A stretch of 5,195 nt of DNA from an uncultured beta proteobacterium (lineage in GTDB: Bacteria; Pseudomonadota; Gammaproteobacteria; Burkholderiales; Burkholderiaceae_C): NCBI GenBank assembly GCA_903914985.1, contig CAIWRE010000181.1, positions 1 to 5,195 on the forward strand. The letters are read 5' to 3'. Below, in pieces: positions 1-5,195 of the stretch. The translations under genes were made by a program, and so were the position numbers. The first letter of the stretch is position 1. Every line of letters begins with the position of its first letter. The notes beneath the pieces are model-generated. The model saw only the letters and a list, made by a program, of their open reading frames with translations. It was not told where the DNA came from and made no database searches.

Positions 1-623
1 GGTTTTTCTTTCCATTCAGGCCCGCCGATCACGTCTTTGGCGCCCAGGCTGAGCAGGTAGTCGCGGTTCTCGTCAGGGCGCTGGCTCAGCGCGGTCACGT
101 CATAGCCCCGATGGGCGAGCAGGCTGATCGCCACGCTGCCCACGCCACCGTTGGCGCCGCTGACTACGATATTGCCGCTCTTCACACCGGCGTCTTCCAG
201 CGCCATCACACACAGCATGGCAGTCAGCCCGGCGGTGCCGATGGCCATGGCGCTTTGGGTACTCATGCCTTGCGGCAGAGGCACCAGCCACTCGGCTTTG
301 ACGCGCTGCATTTGGCTGTAGCCACCCCAAAAGCGCTCGCCTACGCTCCAACCGGTGAGCACGACTTTGTCGCCTGCCTGGTAGTCAGCGCTGCTGGACT
401 CGACCACCGTGCCTGCAAAGTCGATGCCCGGCACCATGGGAAAGCTGCGGATGATCTTGCCCGTGCCGGTGATGGCCATGGCGTCTTTGTAATTGATGCT
501 GGAGTAGTCAATGGCGACCAGCACCTCACCCGCAGGCAGGTCAGCTTGCGTGAGTTGTTTGAGGGTGGGCACGGGCTTGCCCTCGACCTGGTCAACAACA
601 AGGGCTTGGAAGGAGTTGGTCAT
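1..623 (-). CDS. acuI: AcuI/YhdH-type acrylyl-CoA reductase (NADPH), 3' end cut by window
   Basis: This is the first 207 codons of a zinc-independent medium-chain dehydrogenase/reductase. The AcuI/YhdH family (about 330 residues) reduces acrylyl-CoA to propionyl-CoA with NADPH in the cytoplasm and so removes a toxic electrophile. Family marks are SSINYKDA at residues 41-48, PMVPGIDFAGTV at 62-73 and GERFWGGYSQ at 95-104. The NADPH-binding Rossmann motif SGANGGVGSVAISLLA lies at 155-170. Cysteine clusters of zinc-dependent relatives are absent. About 120 C-terminal residues lie beyond position 1. The ATG at 623-621 matches the family N-terminus; the nearest in-frame upstream alternative is a TTG at 668-666. 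No good Shine-Dalgarno sequence is visible. The gene follows the GMC dehydrogenase by 64 bp on the same strand with no terminator-like hairpin, so co-transcription is likely. Broad-specificity quinone reductases are the main alternative; the AcuI/YhdH assignment is fairly firm, the physiological substrate less so. Confidence 0.85.
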   Translation of the reverse strand, partial: MTNSFQALVVDQVEGKPVPTLKQLTQADLPAGEVLVAIDYSSINYKDAMAITGTGKIIRSFPMVPGIDFAGTVVESSSADYQAGDKVVLTGWSVGERFWGGYSQMQRVKAEWLVPLPQGMSTQSAMAIGTAGLTAMLCVMALEDAGVKSGNIVVSGANGGVGSVAISLLAHRGYDVTALSQRPDENRDYLLSLGAKDVIGGPEWKEK

Positions 624-687
624 GGTGGTATCAGGAGAGTGTGAAACAAGGGCTGAATTAAACGCCAAGTCGGTGGCCGTGGCGGCC

Positions 688-2313
688 TCAGGCGTGGTCC
701 GCCAAAATCATGTCGGCGGCTTTTTCCGCCACCATGATGACCGGTGCATTGGTGTTGCCGGACGTTACCGCTGGAAATACCGATGCGTCCACCACCCGCA
801 GGCGGCGCATGCCGTGCACCCGCAGGCGGGCGTCCACGACCGATGTTTCCGGGTCGGGTCCCATGGCACAGGTGCAAGAGGCGTGGTAGACCGAGCCGCC
901 GCGCTTGGCAAAGTCGGCAAAGATGGCCTCTTCACTTTGCACATGGGCGCCGGGCAGGTGCTCGCTTTCCACAATATCGGCCAGCGGCGCAGTGGCGGCA
1001 ATGCTGCGGACCATGCGTGCGCCTTCGACGATGTCCTGGCGGTCGTGTTCGGTGGTCAAGAAGTTGGTCGTGATCAGTGGCTTGTCGTTCGGGTTGGCTG
1101 ATTGAATCAGCACCGTGCCCCGGCTGGTGGGGCGGCAGGTGTTGAATGAAATCAGGAAGGCGGCAAACGGATCGGGGTTTTGCAGCTGAAAACGCTTGCC
1201 CACCGGCGCCGTGTTGGCGGTGTAGCTGATGGGGTTGAAATACAGGTGCAGATTGGGTTGCGCCAGGCCGGGGCGGCTGCGCACAAAAGCGCCGGCCTGG
1301 TTCACGCTCATGCCCAGCGGCCCTTTGCGGTCGAGCAGGTAGCGCATGCCCGCCCACACCTTGCCGTACCAGGGGCCCAGCGTGTTGTTCAAGGTGGGTA
1401 CCTTGGACTTGAAGAAGTAGGACACGCACAAATGGTCTTGCAAGCCCTGGCCCACGGCGGGCAAGTGCTGCACCACCGGCACACCTTTGGCGCGCAACAG
1501 TTCTGCGTCGCCGACCCCCGAGAGCTGCAAAAGCTGCGGCGAATTGATGGCGCCGCCGCTCAAAATGACTTCTTTACGGCACTTGAATTGCTGGCGTGCA
1601 CCGTGGATGACGCATTCCACGCCCACGGCTTCGCGCTCTTGCAGCAGTACCCGGTGCACCATAGCGCCGGTGAGTACGGTCAGGTTGCTGCGGCGCATGG
1701 CCGGGCGCAAAAAGGCGTTGGAGGTGGAAGCTCGCACGCCCTTGCGAATCGTCATCTGCCACAGGCCGAAACCTTCTTTGCGCTCGCCATTGAAGTCGCT
1801 GGTGCGGCCGTAGCCCAGGGCGTCCCCGGCTTTCAGAAAGCGCTCGCACAAGGGGTGGACCTGGTCGGCAAAGTCGCTGACCGTCAGTTCGCCGCCTGCG
1901 CCATGGTGCGCATTGGCGCCAAAAACGTGGTCTTCGGACTTTTTGAAATACGGCAACACATCGTTCCAGCCCCAGCCGGGGTTGCCTGCGTCGCGCCATT
2001 CGTCGTAGTCCGCATGCTGGCCGCGCATATAGACCATGGCGTTGAGCGAGCTGCTGCCCCCCAGCACCTTGCCGCGCGGCCAAAACGATGTGCGTCCATG
2101 GAGCGCGGCGTCCGGCTCGGTGGTGTACATCCAGTTGTATTTGGGGTCGGAAAAGGTCAGGCCGTAGCCCAGTGGCACCTGAATCAGCGGGCTGCGGTCC
2201 GATCCGCCGGCCTCCAGGAGCAGCACCCGGTCTTTGCCACTGGCGCTCAAGCGGTTGGCCAGCACGCAACCGGCCGATCCTGCGCCGACGATGATGTAGT
2301 CGTATTCGTTCAT
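688..2313 (-). CDS. GMC-family FAD-dependent alcohol dehydrogenase (choline dehydrogenase/AlkJ-like)
   Basis: This is a complete 541-residue glucose-methanol-choline oxidoreductase, close to the usual 530-560 residues. It should oxidise an alcohol to an aldehyde with FAD, passing electrons to a quinone or other acceptor. The N-terminal ADP-binding motif is GAGSAG at 10-15, with the acidic end of the dinucleotide fold at LLLEAG (31-36). GMC signature 1 covers about residues 80-104 (PRGKVLGGSSSLNAMVYMRG begins it), and signature 2 is GAINSPQLLQLSGVG at 254-268. The predicted catalytic pair is His477 in VYHASCTCAMG and Asn522 in TSGNTNAPVIM. There is no signal peptide or membrane helix, so it is cytoplasmic or peripheral to the membrane. 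ATG 2313-2311 is the only ATG, GTG or TTG start after the in-frame stop at 2397-2395; no Shine-Dalgarno is obvious. It is divergent from the MocR gene and is that regulator's likely target. The substrate (choline, aliphatic alcohol, 3-hydroxypropionate or other) is not decidable here; the family assignment is secure. Confidence 0.95.
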   Translation of the reverse strand: MNEYDYIIVGAGSAGCVLANRLSASGKDRVLLLEAGGSDRSPLIQVPLGYGLTFSDPKYNWMYTTEPDAALHGRTSFWPRGKVLGGSSSLNAMVYMRGQHADYDEWRDAGNPGWGWNDVLPYFKKSEDHVFGANAHHGAGGELTVSDFADQVHPLCERFLKAGDALGYGRTSDFNGERKEGFGLWQMTIRKGVRASTSNAFLRPAMRRSNLTVLTGAMVHRVLLQEREAVGVECVIHGARQQFKCRKEVILSGGAINSPQLLQLSGVGDAELLRAKGVPVVQHLPAVGQGLQDHLCVSYFFKSKVPTLNNTLGPWYGKVWAGMRYLLDRKGPLGMSVNQAGAFVRSRPGLAQPNLHLYFNPISYTANTAPVGKRFQLQNPDPFAAFLISFNTCRPTSRGTVLIQSANPNDKPLITTNFLTTEHDRQDIVEGARMVRSIAATAPLADIVESEHLPGAHVQSEEAIFADFAKRGGSVYHASCTCAMGPDPETSVVDARLRVHGMRRLRVVDASVFPAVTSGNTNAPVIMVAEKAADMILADHA

Positions 2314-2354
2314 GGCGGGGAGTATCGCGCGCGCTGCGGGTGACTTCAGGGTGT

Positions 2355-2391
2355 TGAATGCGAATTGGATGGCAGTCCATCCTCTGAATGC
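2355..2391. repeat. Direct repeat TGAATGC x2, 30 bp apart
   Basis: TGAATGC occurs at 2355-2361 and again at 2385-2391, exactly 30 bp apart, about three helical turns, so both would face the same side of the DNA. Each copy is followed after five bases by a 6-4-6 inverted repeat. A related AATGCG occurs at 2419-2424, but in a different register. MocR proteins studied so far often bind spaced direct repeats as dimers, which makes these plausible half-sites; binding is not shown. Confidence 0.5.
2367..2382. repeat. Inverted repeat GGATGG-CAGT-CCATCC
   Basis: A perfect inverted repeat with 6-bp arms and a 4-base centre. It lies just downstream of the candidate transcription start of the GMC dehydrogenase. 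It could be an operator, or could fold as a hairpin near the 5' end of that leader RNA and protect the message. Without a T-tract it does not look like a terminator. Confidence 0.5.
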
Positions 2392-2420
2392 ATACTATGC
2401 AAGAGATTGCATGCCCACAA
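2392..2420 (-). promoter_or_regulatory. Candidate sigma70 promoter for the GMC dehydrogenase operon
   Basis: Read on the minus strand, TTGTGG (2420-2415) and TAGTAT (2397-2392) are separated by 17 bp. They match the -35 consensus at 3 of 6 positions and the -10 at 4 of 6. Transcription would begin near 2385, giving a leader of about 70 bases. The weak match is compatible with a promoter that needs an activator. This is a pattern match only. Confidence 0.35.
2397..2412. repeat. Inverted repeat ATGCAA-GAGA-TTGCAT
   Basis: A perfect inverted repeat with 6-bp arms and a 4-base centre, its centre exactly 30 bp from that of the repeat at 2367-2382. It sits between the candidate -35 and -10 of the minus-strand promoter and covers the candidate -35 of the plus-strand promoter. 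That is a good position for a site controlling both directions. Overlapping palindromes GCATA-C-TATGC (2390-2400) and GCATGC (2409-2414) add to the symmetry. An operator role is inferred. Confidence 0.5.
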
Positions 2421-2436
2421 TGCGTTCAAATAAAGT
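2407..2436 (+). promoter_or_regulatory. Candidate promoter for the MocR gene
   Basis: TTGCAT (2407-2412) and TAAAGT (2431-2436) have an 18-bp spacer, matching -35 at 3 of 6 and -10 at 4 of 6 positions. Transcription would start near 2443, leaving a leader of only about 18 bases with no Shine-Dalgarno. It overlaps the minus-strand candidate promoter, so the two could compete and the regulator could repress its own gene. Weak, from pattern alone. Confidence 0.25.
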
Positions 2437-2460
2437 AATTGCCTCATCCAATGTCCCCCT

Positions 2461-3852
2461 ATGTCCTTTGAACAACTGATTTCCACCGCCAGTCTGGGTG
2501 ACGGCAGCAAGCCCAAATACCAGTCGATTGCCGAAGATTTGGCCCAGGCCATCCTGAACGGCCAGGTGCCCATGGGCGAAAAACTGCCCCCGCAGCGCAA
2601 TCTGGCGCACCGTCTGGGCGTGACCACCGGCACCATCAGCCGCGCTTATGCCATTTTGGAGCGCCAAGGGCTGGCCACGGCACGGGTGGGCGACGGCACC
2701 TATGTGCGCTCGGCGGAGCATGCATCGCCCAGCGCCGAGTTTGAGCACCAGCAAGCCATCGACCTGGCCCACAACGTGGCCATGGTGGGTGACGAGTCGC
2801 AGGCGCTGCAGGCAGCGTTTCAAAGCCTGTCCCAGGATGCCGAGCTCATGCGCCAGGTGCTGAGCTACCAGAGCGAGACCGGCATGCGCCGCCACCGCGA
2901 AGCGGGCGCCCAGTGGCTGCGTCGCTTTGGCACCAGCGGCCAGTGGAACCGGGTGATGGTCACGCACGGGGCGCAGCATGGCCTGGCGTGTGTGCTGCGC
3001 ACGGTGGCCCGGCCGGGTGATGCGGTATTGACCGAGTCGCTCAGCTACCCTGGCCTGCAGTCTCTGGCGCGCTCCATGCGGCTGCAGCTCATTGGCGTGG
3101 AAACCGACGAAGAAGGCATGGTGCCGCAAGCCCTGGAGCGCGCCGCCAAAACCTTTGATACCAAATTTGTCTATTGCGCCCCCACGCTGCACAACCCCAC
3201 CGGTGCCACCATGTCCATGGCGCGGCGCGAAGCCGTCGCCGCAGTCATGCGCACCCATGGCCTGTTCATCATCGAAGACTGCGTGCACGCCGCCATGCAG
3301 GCCCACCCCTTGCCCGCTTTGTCCACCTGGCTGCCCGAGCAGTCGTTTTTGCTCAGCAGCTTTTCCAAAGTGCTGGCACCGGGCCTGCGCGTGGGCTATG
3401 TCGAGGCGGCACCCGCCTGGCTCAGCAAGTTTGCCGCCAGCATGCGCGCCGACAGCTGGATGGTGGCGCCGCTCTTGCCCGAAATCGCCACCCGCTGGCT
3501 GGAGAGTGGCGCGATGGAAGATCTGATTGCACAGCAGCGCCACATGACATCCCAGCGGCTGGCGCGTGCCCAGACAGTGCTCCAAGGACTGGACTTCAAA
3601 ACCGACCCGGACTTTCCATTGATCTGGCTGCCCCTGCCCGAACCCTGGCGCGCGGGACAGTTTGCCGCCGCCTTGCGGCAAGCGGGGGTGTTGGTGCGCA
3701 CTGCGGATCACTTTGCGGTGGGCCGCTCACCGGCACCGCACGCGATTCGTATCAGCTTGAATGCACCGGCCTCGGTGGAGCAGCTCGAGTCCGGTTTGCA
3801 CATTCTCAAAGCGCTGATCGACAACCCGCCGTCGATGGCGATGGACCCGTGA
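2461..3852 (+). CDS. MocR-type transcriptional regulator (GntR winged helix fused to PLP aminotransferase-like domain)
   Basis: A 463-residue regulator with typical MocR architecture and length. Residues about 19-83 form a GntR winged helix-turn-helix, with LPPQRNLAHRLGVTTGTISR at 42-61 as its core and GDGTYV at 77-82 as the wing. After a linker, residues about 100-455 form a fold-type I aminotransferase domain. Visible cofactor residues are Asn245 in HNPTG, Asp273 in IIEDCVH (pyridine nitrogen), Lys303 in SSFSK (Schiff base) and Arg310 in GLRVGY. Arg430 in AIRISLN is the expected carboxylate-binding arginine. The position normally held by the tyrosine contacting the PLP O3' is His276. Such proteins sense PLP or a PLP adduct of an amino compound and usually act on a divergent gene, here the GMC dehydrogenase operon. 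ATG 2461 is the first start after the in-frame stop at 2431-2433 in this frame; no Shine-Dalgarno is visible. The effector is unknown. Confidence 0.93.
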   Translation: MSFEQLISTASLGDGSKPKYQSIAEDLAQAILNGQVPMGEKLPPQRNLAHRLGVTTGTISRAYAILERQGLATARVGDGTYVRSAEHASPSAEFEHQQAIDLAHNVAMVGDESQALQAAFQSLSQDAELMRQVLSYQSETGMRRHREAGAQWLRRFGTSGQWNRVMVTHGAQHGLACVLRTVARPGDAVLTESLSYPGLQSLARSMRLQLIGVETDEEGMVPQALERAAKTFDTKFVYCAPTLHNPTGATMSMARREAVAAVMRTHGLFIIEDCVHAAMQAHPLPALSTWLPEQSFLLSSFSKVLAPGLRVGYVEAAPAWLSKFAASMRADSWMVAPLLPEIATRWLESGAMEDLIAQQRHMTSQRLARAQTVLQGLDFKTDPDFPLIWLPLPEPWRAGQFAAALRQAGVLVRTADHFAVGRSPAPHAIRISLNAPASVEQLESGLHILKALIDNPPSMAMDP

Positions 3853-3873
3853 GCGGCATGGCCGGTCGGTAAT

Positions 3874-3894
3874 TTCCCCATTGCGCAGGGGGAA
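3874..3894. repeat. Small inverted repeat between the MocR and DUF2189 genes
   Basis: TTCCCC (3874-3879) and GGGGAA (3889-3894) can form a 6-bp stem around a 9-base loop. No T-run follows on either strand, so it is at best a weak or factor-assisted terminator. Otherwise it could be a short structure upstream of the DUF2189 start. The G-run in its right arm is about 22 bases before that start, too far to be a normal ribosome binding site. Confidence 0.3.
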
Positions 3895-3915
3895 CTTGCT
3901 GCTTAAGCTGGGCTG

Positions 3916-4728
3916 ATGACCTCCAGCCACTTTCCTCAGGACGCCGCCCCGGCGCCTTACGTGCCGCCGCCACCCGAGACGCCGGGCAACACCGTGGCGG
4001 TACTGCAGTGGCGCGACCCGTGGATCTGGCTTGCGCGGGGTTGGCAAGACATGCGTCGCGCCAAAGGCATCGCACTTTTTTATGGCCTGTGTTTTTGGGT
4101 CATGGCTGTGCTGCTGGCGGCGGTGTTTCGCCATTCCCCGGAGTACGTCATTTCCATGGCCTCGGGCTGCCTGTTGGTGGGCCCGTTCCTGGCGATGGGT
4201 CTGTACGACGTGAGCCGCCGCCATGCGCAGGGTCAGGTGCCGGAACTGGCCCATTCGCTGACCTGCTGGGACCGCAATTTGCGCAGCATGGGCTTGTTGG
4301 TGCTGGTGCTGATCGTGCTGGAGCTGCTCTGGGGCCGCGCCTCACTCGTGGTGTTTGCCGTGTTTTTCAATACCGGCATGCCATCGACCACCAGCGTGAT
4401 TCAGGCCGTGTTCAACGTGGACAACTGGGAATTTCTAGTGGTCTACCTGATCGTGGGCAGCGGCTTTGCCGGTATTGTGTTTGCCACTGCGGCGGTTTCT
4501 ATTCCCATGATTTTGGACCGCGATACCGATGCCATCTCGGCCGCCATCACCAGCCTGCAAGTGGTGTTCACCAACTTTTGGGTGATGGTGTTCTGGGGAC
4601 TGCTGCTGACGGCGATGGTGCTGGCAGCACTGCTGCCCTGGGGCCTGGGCCTGCTGGTGGTCGGCCCTTGGCTGGGGCACGCCACCTGGCATGCCTACCG
4701 GGGCAGCGTGCTGTGGCCAGATGCTTAG
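3916..4728 (+). CDS. DUF2189 integral membrane protein
   Basis: A 270-residue inner-membrane protein with no established function. A proline-rich cytoplasmic-looking N-terminus (about residues 10-23) is followed by a short amphipathic stretch, WIWLARGWQDM (36-46). About six hydrophobic segments come next, at roughly 52-72, 78-97, 124-151, 172-200, 221-240 and 242-258. Family-like motifs are GPFLAMGLYDVSRR (89-102), SIPMILDRDTDAISAAITS (195-213) and GPWLGHATWHAYR (250-262). These match my recollection of the DUF2189 (COG5473) family; no search was run. An in-frame TAA at 3904-3906 lies 12 bases before the ATG, fixing the start (only CTG lies between). It begins 63 bp after the MocR gene on the same strand and may be read through from it. 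A link to the regulator is not evident. Its TAG overlaps the stop of the opposing RidA-family gene. Confidence 0.88.
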   Translation: MTSSHFPQDAAPAPYVPPPPETPGNTVAVLQWRDPWIWLARGWQDMRRAKGIALFYGLCFWVMAVLLAAVFRHSPEYVISMASGCLLVGPFLAMGLYDVSRRHAQGQVPELAHSLTCWDRNLRSMGLLVLVLIVLELLWGRASLVVFAVFFNTGMPSTTSVIQAVFNVDNWEFLVVYLIVGSGFAGIVFATAAVSIPMILDRDTDAISAAITSLQVVFTNFWVMVFWGLLLTAMVLAALLPWGLGLLVVGPWLGHATWHAYRGSVLWPDA

Positions 4729-5183
4729 GGCGCGACCTCGGCAATCATTTCAATCTCTACACAGGCGCCCATCGGGATTTGGGCTACGCCAAAAGCGCTG
4801 CGGGCATGGGCACCGCGGGCACCAAATATTTCACCTATCAATTCGCTGGCGCCGTTGGTTACCAGGTGCTGCTCGGTAAAGCTGCCGGTGGAATTGACCA
4901 GCGACATCAGCTTCACGATACGCGTGACACGGTTCAGGTCGCCGACAGCGGCGTGCAAGGTGCCCAGCAAGTCAATGGCGATAGCGCGCGCCGCTTGCTT
5001 GCCCTCCGCCGTGTCCATGGTGGCGCCCAGCTGACCCACCCAGGCTTTGCCGTCTTTTTTCGCAATATGGCCACTTAAAAAAACCAGGTTGCCGGTTTGC
5101 ACAAAAGGCACATAGGCCGCAGCGGGTACAGCGACGGGGGGCAGGGTGATGTTCAGGCTGGCGAGGGTGTCGTAAATAGTCAT
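4725..5183 (-). CDS. RidA/YjgF-family protein (long form), probable imine/enamine deaminase
   Basis: A 152-residue RidA-superfamily protein, longer than the classic 128-residue RidA and resembling the subgroup that begins with MTIYDTL...ITLPP and reads YVPFVQTGNLVFLSGHI at 24-40. Classic RidA hydrolyses reactive enamine/imine products of PLP enzymes, such as 2-aminoacrylate, in the cytoplasm. The key arginine and glutamate of E. coli RidA (Arg105, Glu120) align without gaps to Arg128 (HARSAFGVAQIP) and Glu143 (CVEIEMIAEV), so deaminase chemistry is possible. Many long-form members are uncharacterised, so the substrate is open. The start at 5183 fits the family N-terminus; only 12 upstream bases are visible, with no Shine-Dalgarno among them. 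It converges on the DUF2189 gene with a 4-bp overlap at the sequence TTAG. The remaining operon context lies outside the window. Confidence 0.92.
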   Translation of the reverse strand: MTIYDTLASLNITLPPVAVPAAAYVPFVQTGNLVFLSGHIAKKDGKAWVGQLGATMDTAEGKQAARAIAIDLLGTLHAAVGDLNRVTRIVKLMSLVNSTGSFTEQHLVTNGASELIGEIFGARGAHARSAFGVAQIPMGACVEIEMIAEVAP

Positions 5184-5195
5184 GGCGTTGGCGCA

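Larger units (their letters stand above)
2314..2460. promoter_or_regulatory. Divergent intergenic control region
   Basis: These 147 bp separate the start codons of the GMC dehydrogenase (minus) and the MocR regulator (plus). The part at about 2351-2450 is clearly richer in A+T than the genes on both sides. It holds candidate promoters for both directions, two inverted repeats and a direct repeat, listed separately. Divergent placement next to the target is the usual arrangement for MocR regulators, so this is the expected operator region. That it is controlled by this regulator is an inference. Confidence 0.7.

Noticed and set aside
624..687. Possible terminator or extra gene in the 64-bp gap between the dehydrogenase and the reductase
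   Set aside because: Only a trivial GGCC-GTGGC-GGCC symmetry (672-684 area) is present, with no stable hairpin and T-run. The gap supports co-transcription instead.
111..1101. Plus-strand frames opposite the acrylyl-CoA reductase and the dehydrogenase C-terminus
   Set aside because: They are antisense to clearly conserved coding sequence and their products are compositionally biased without motifs.
1180..2343. 387-codon open frame on the plus strand opposite the GMC dehydrogenase
   Set aside because: Its translation is low-complexity Ala/Gly/His/Val/Gln-rich with no recognisable motif, while the opposite strand carries a complete GMC protein. It is the usual antisense shadow in G+C-rich coding DNA.
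2395..3711. 438-codon open frame on the minus strand opposite the MocR gene
   Set aside because: It is a shadow frame: no family motifs, unusual Gly/His/Gln composition, and full overlap with a gene whose DNA-binding and PLP residues are intact. It would also run through the divergent control region.
4008..5078. 356-codon plus-strand frame spanning the DUF2189 and RidA-family genes
   Set aside because: It crosses two well-supported genes in another frame and has no coherent domain.
5077..5084. A-run in the RidA-family gene as a programmed frameshift site
   Set aside because: The run simply encodes the conserved LVFLSG stretch; the reading frame is intact through to the C-terminal active-site residues, with no alternative frame product of note.

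Overview
The window looks like chromosomal DNA of a betaproteobacterium, most likely Burkholderiales and close to the Comamonadaceae. It has a high G+C content with strong third-position G/C preference. It also carries a DUF2189 membrane protein and a MocR-type regulator of kinds common in that group. The taxonomic assignment is an inference from overall character, not from a search. There are no RNA genes, insertion sequences, CRISPR arrays or phage genes. Five protein-coding genes fill the window almost completely.

Layout. (1) Positions 1-2313, minus strand, hold two genes reading leftward. The first is a GMC-family FAD-dependent alcohol dehydrogenase (688-2313). 64 bases downstream of it is the N-terminal two thirds of an AcuI/YhdH-type NADPH-dependent acrylyl-CoA reductase (1-623, cut by the window edge). 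They are probably co-transcribed. (2) Positions 2314-2460 are a divergent intergenic region of 147 bp, A+T-richer than its surroundings, with a notable set of inverted and direct repeats overlapping candidate promoters. (3) Positions 2461-3852, plus strand, encode a MocR/GntR regulator: a winged helix-turn-helix fused to a fold-type I PLP aminotransferase domain. (4) Positions 3916-4728, plus strand, encode a multi-pass membrane protein of the DUF2189 family. (5) Positions 4725-5183, minus strand, encode a long-form RidA/YjgF-family protein that converges on the DUF2189 gene; the two stop codons overlap.

How the genes may work together. MocR regulators usually control the gene divergent to them. 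The simplest reading is that this one senses an amine, amino acid or PLP-reactive metabolite and controls the dehydrogenase/reductase operon. A GMC dehydrogenase beside an acrylyl-CoA reductase suggests oxidation of a small alcohol together with removal of acrylyl-CoA, for example in 3-hydroxypropionate or acrylate metabolism. The substrate cannot be read from the sequence. The DUF2189 and RidA genes may be ordinary neighbours.

The best candidate for something undescribed is the structured operator/promoter region between the dehydrogenase and the MocR gene. It contains two units of identical geometry exactly 30 bp apart. I saw no clearly novel multi-gene system.
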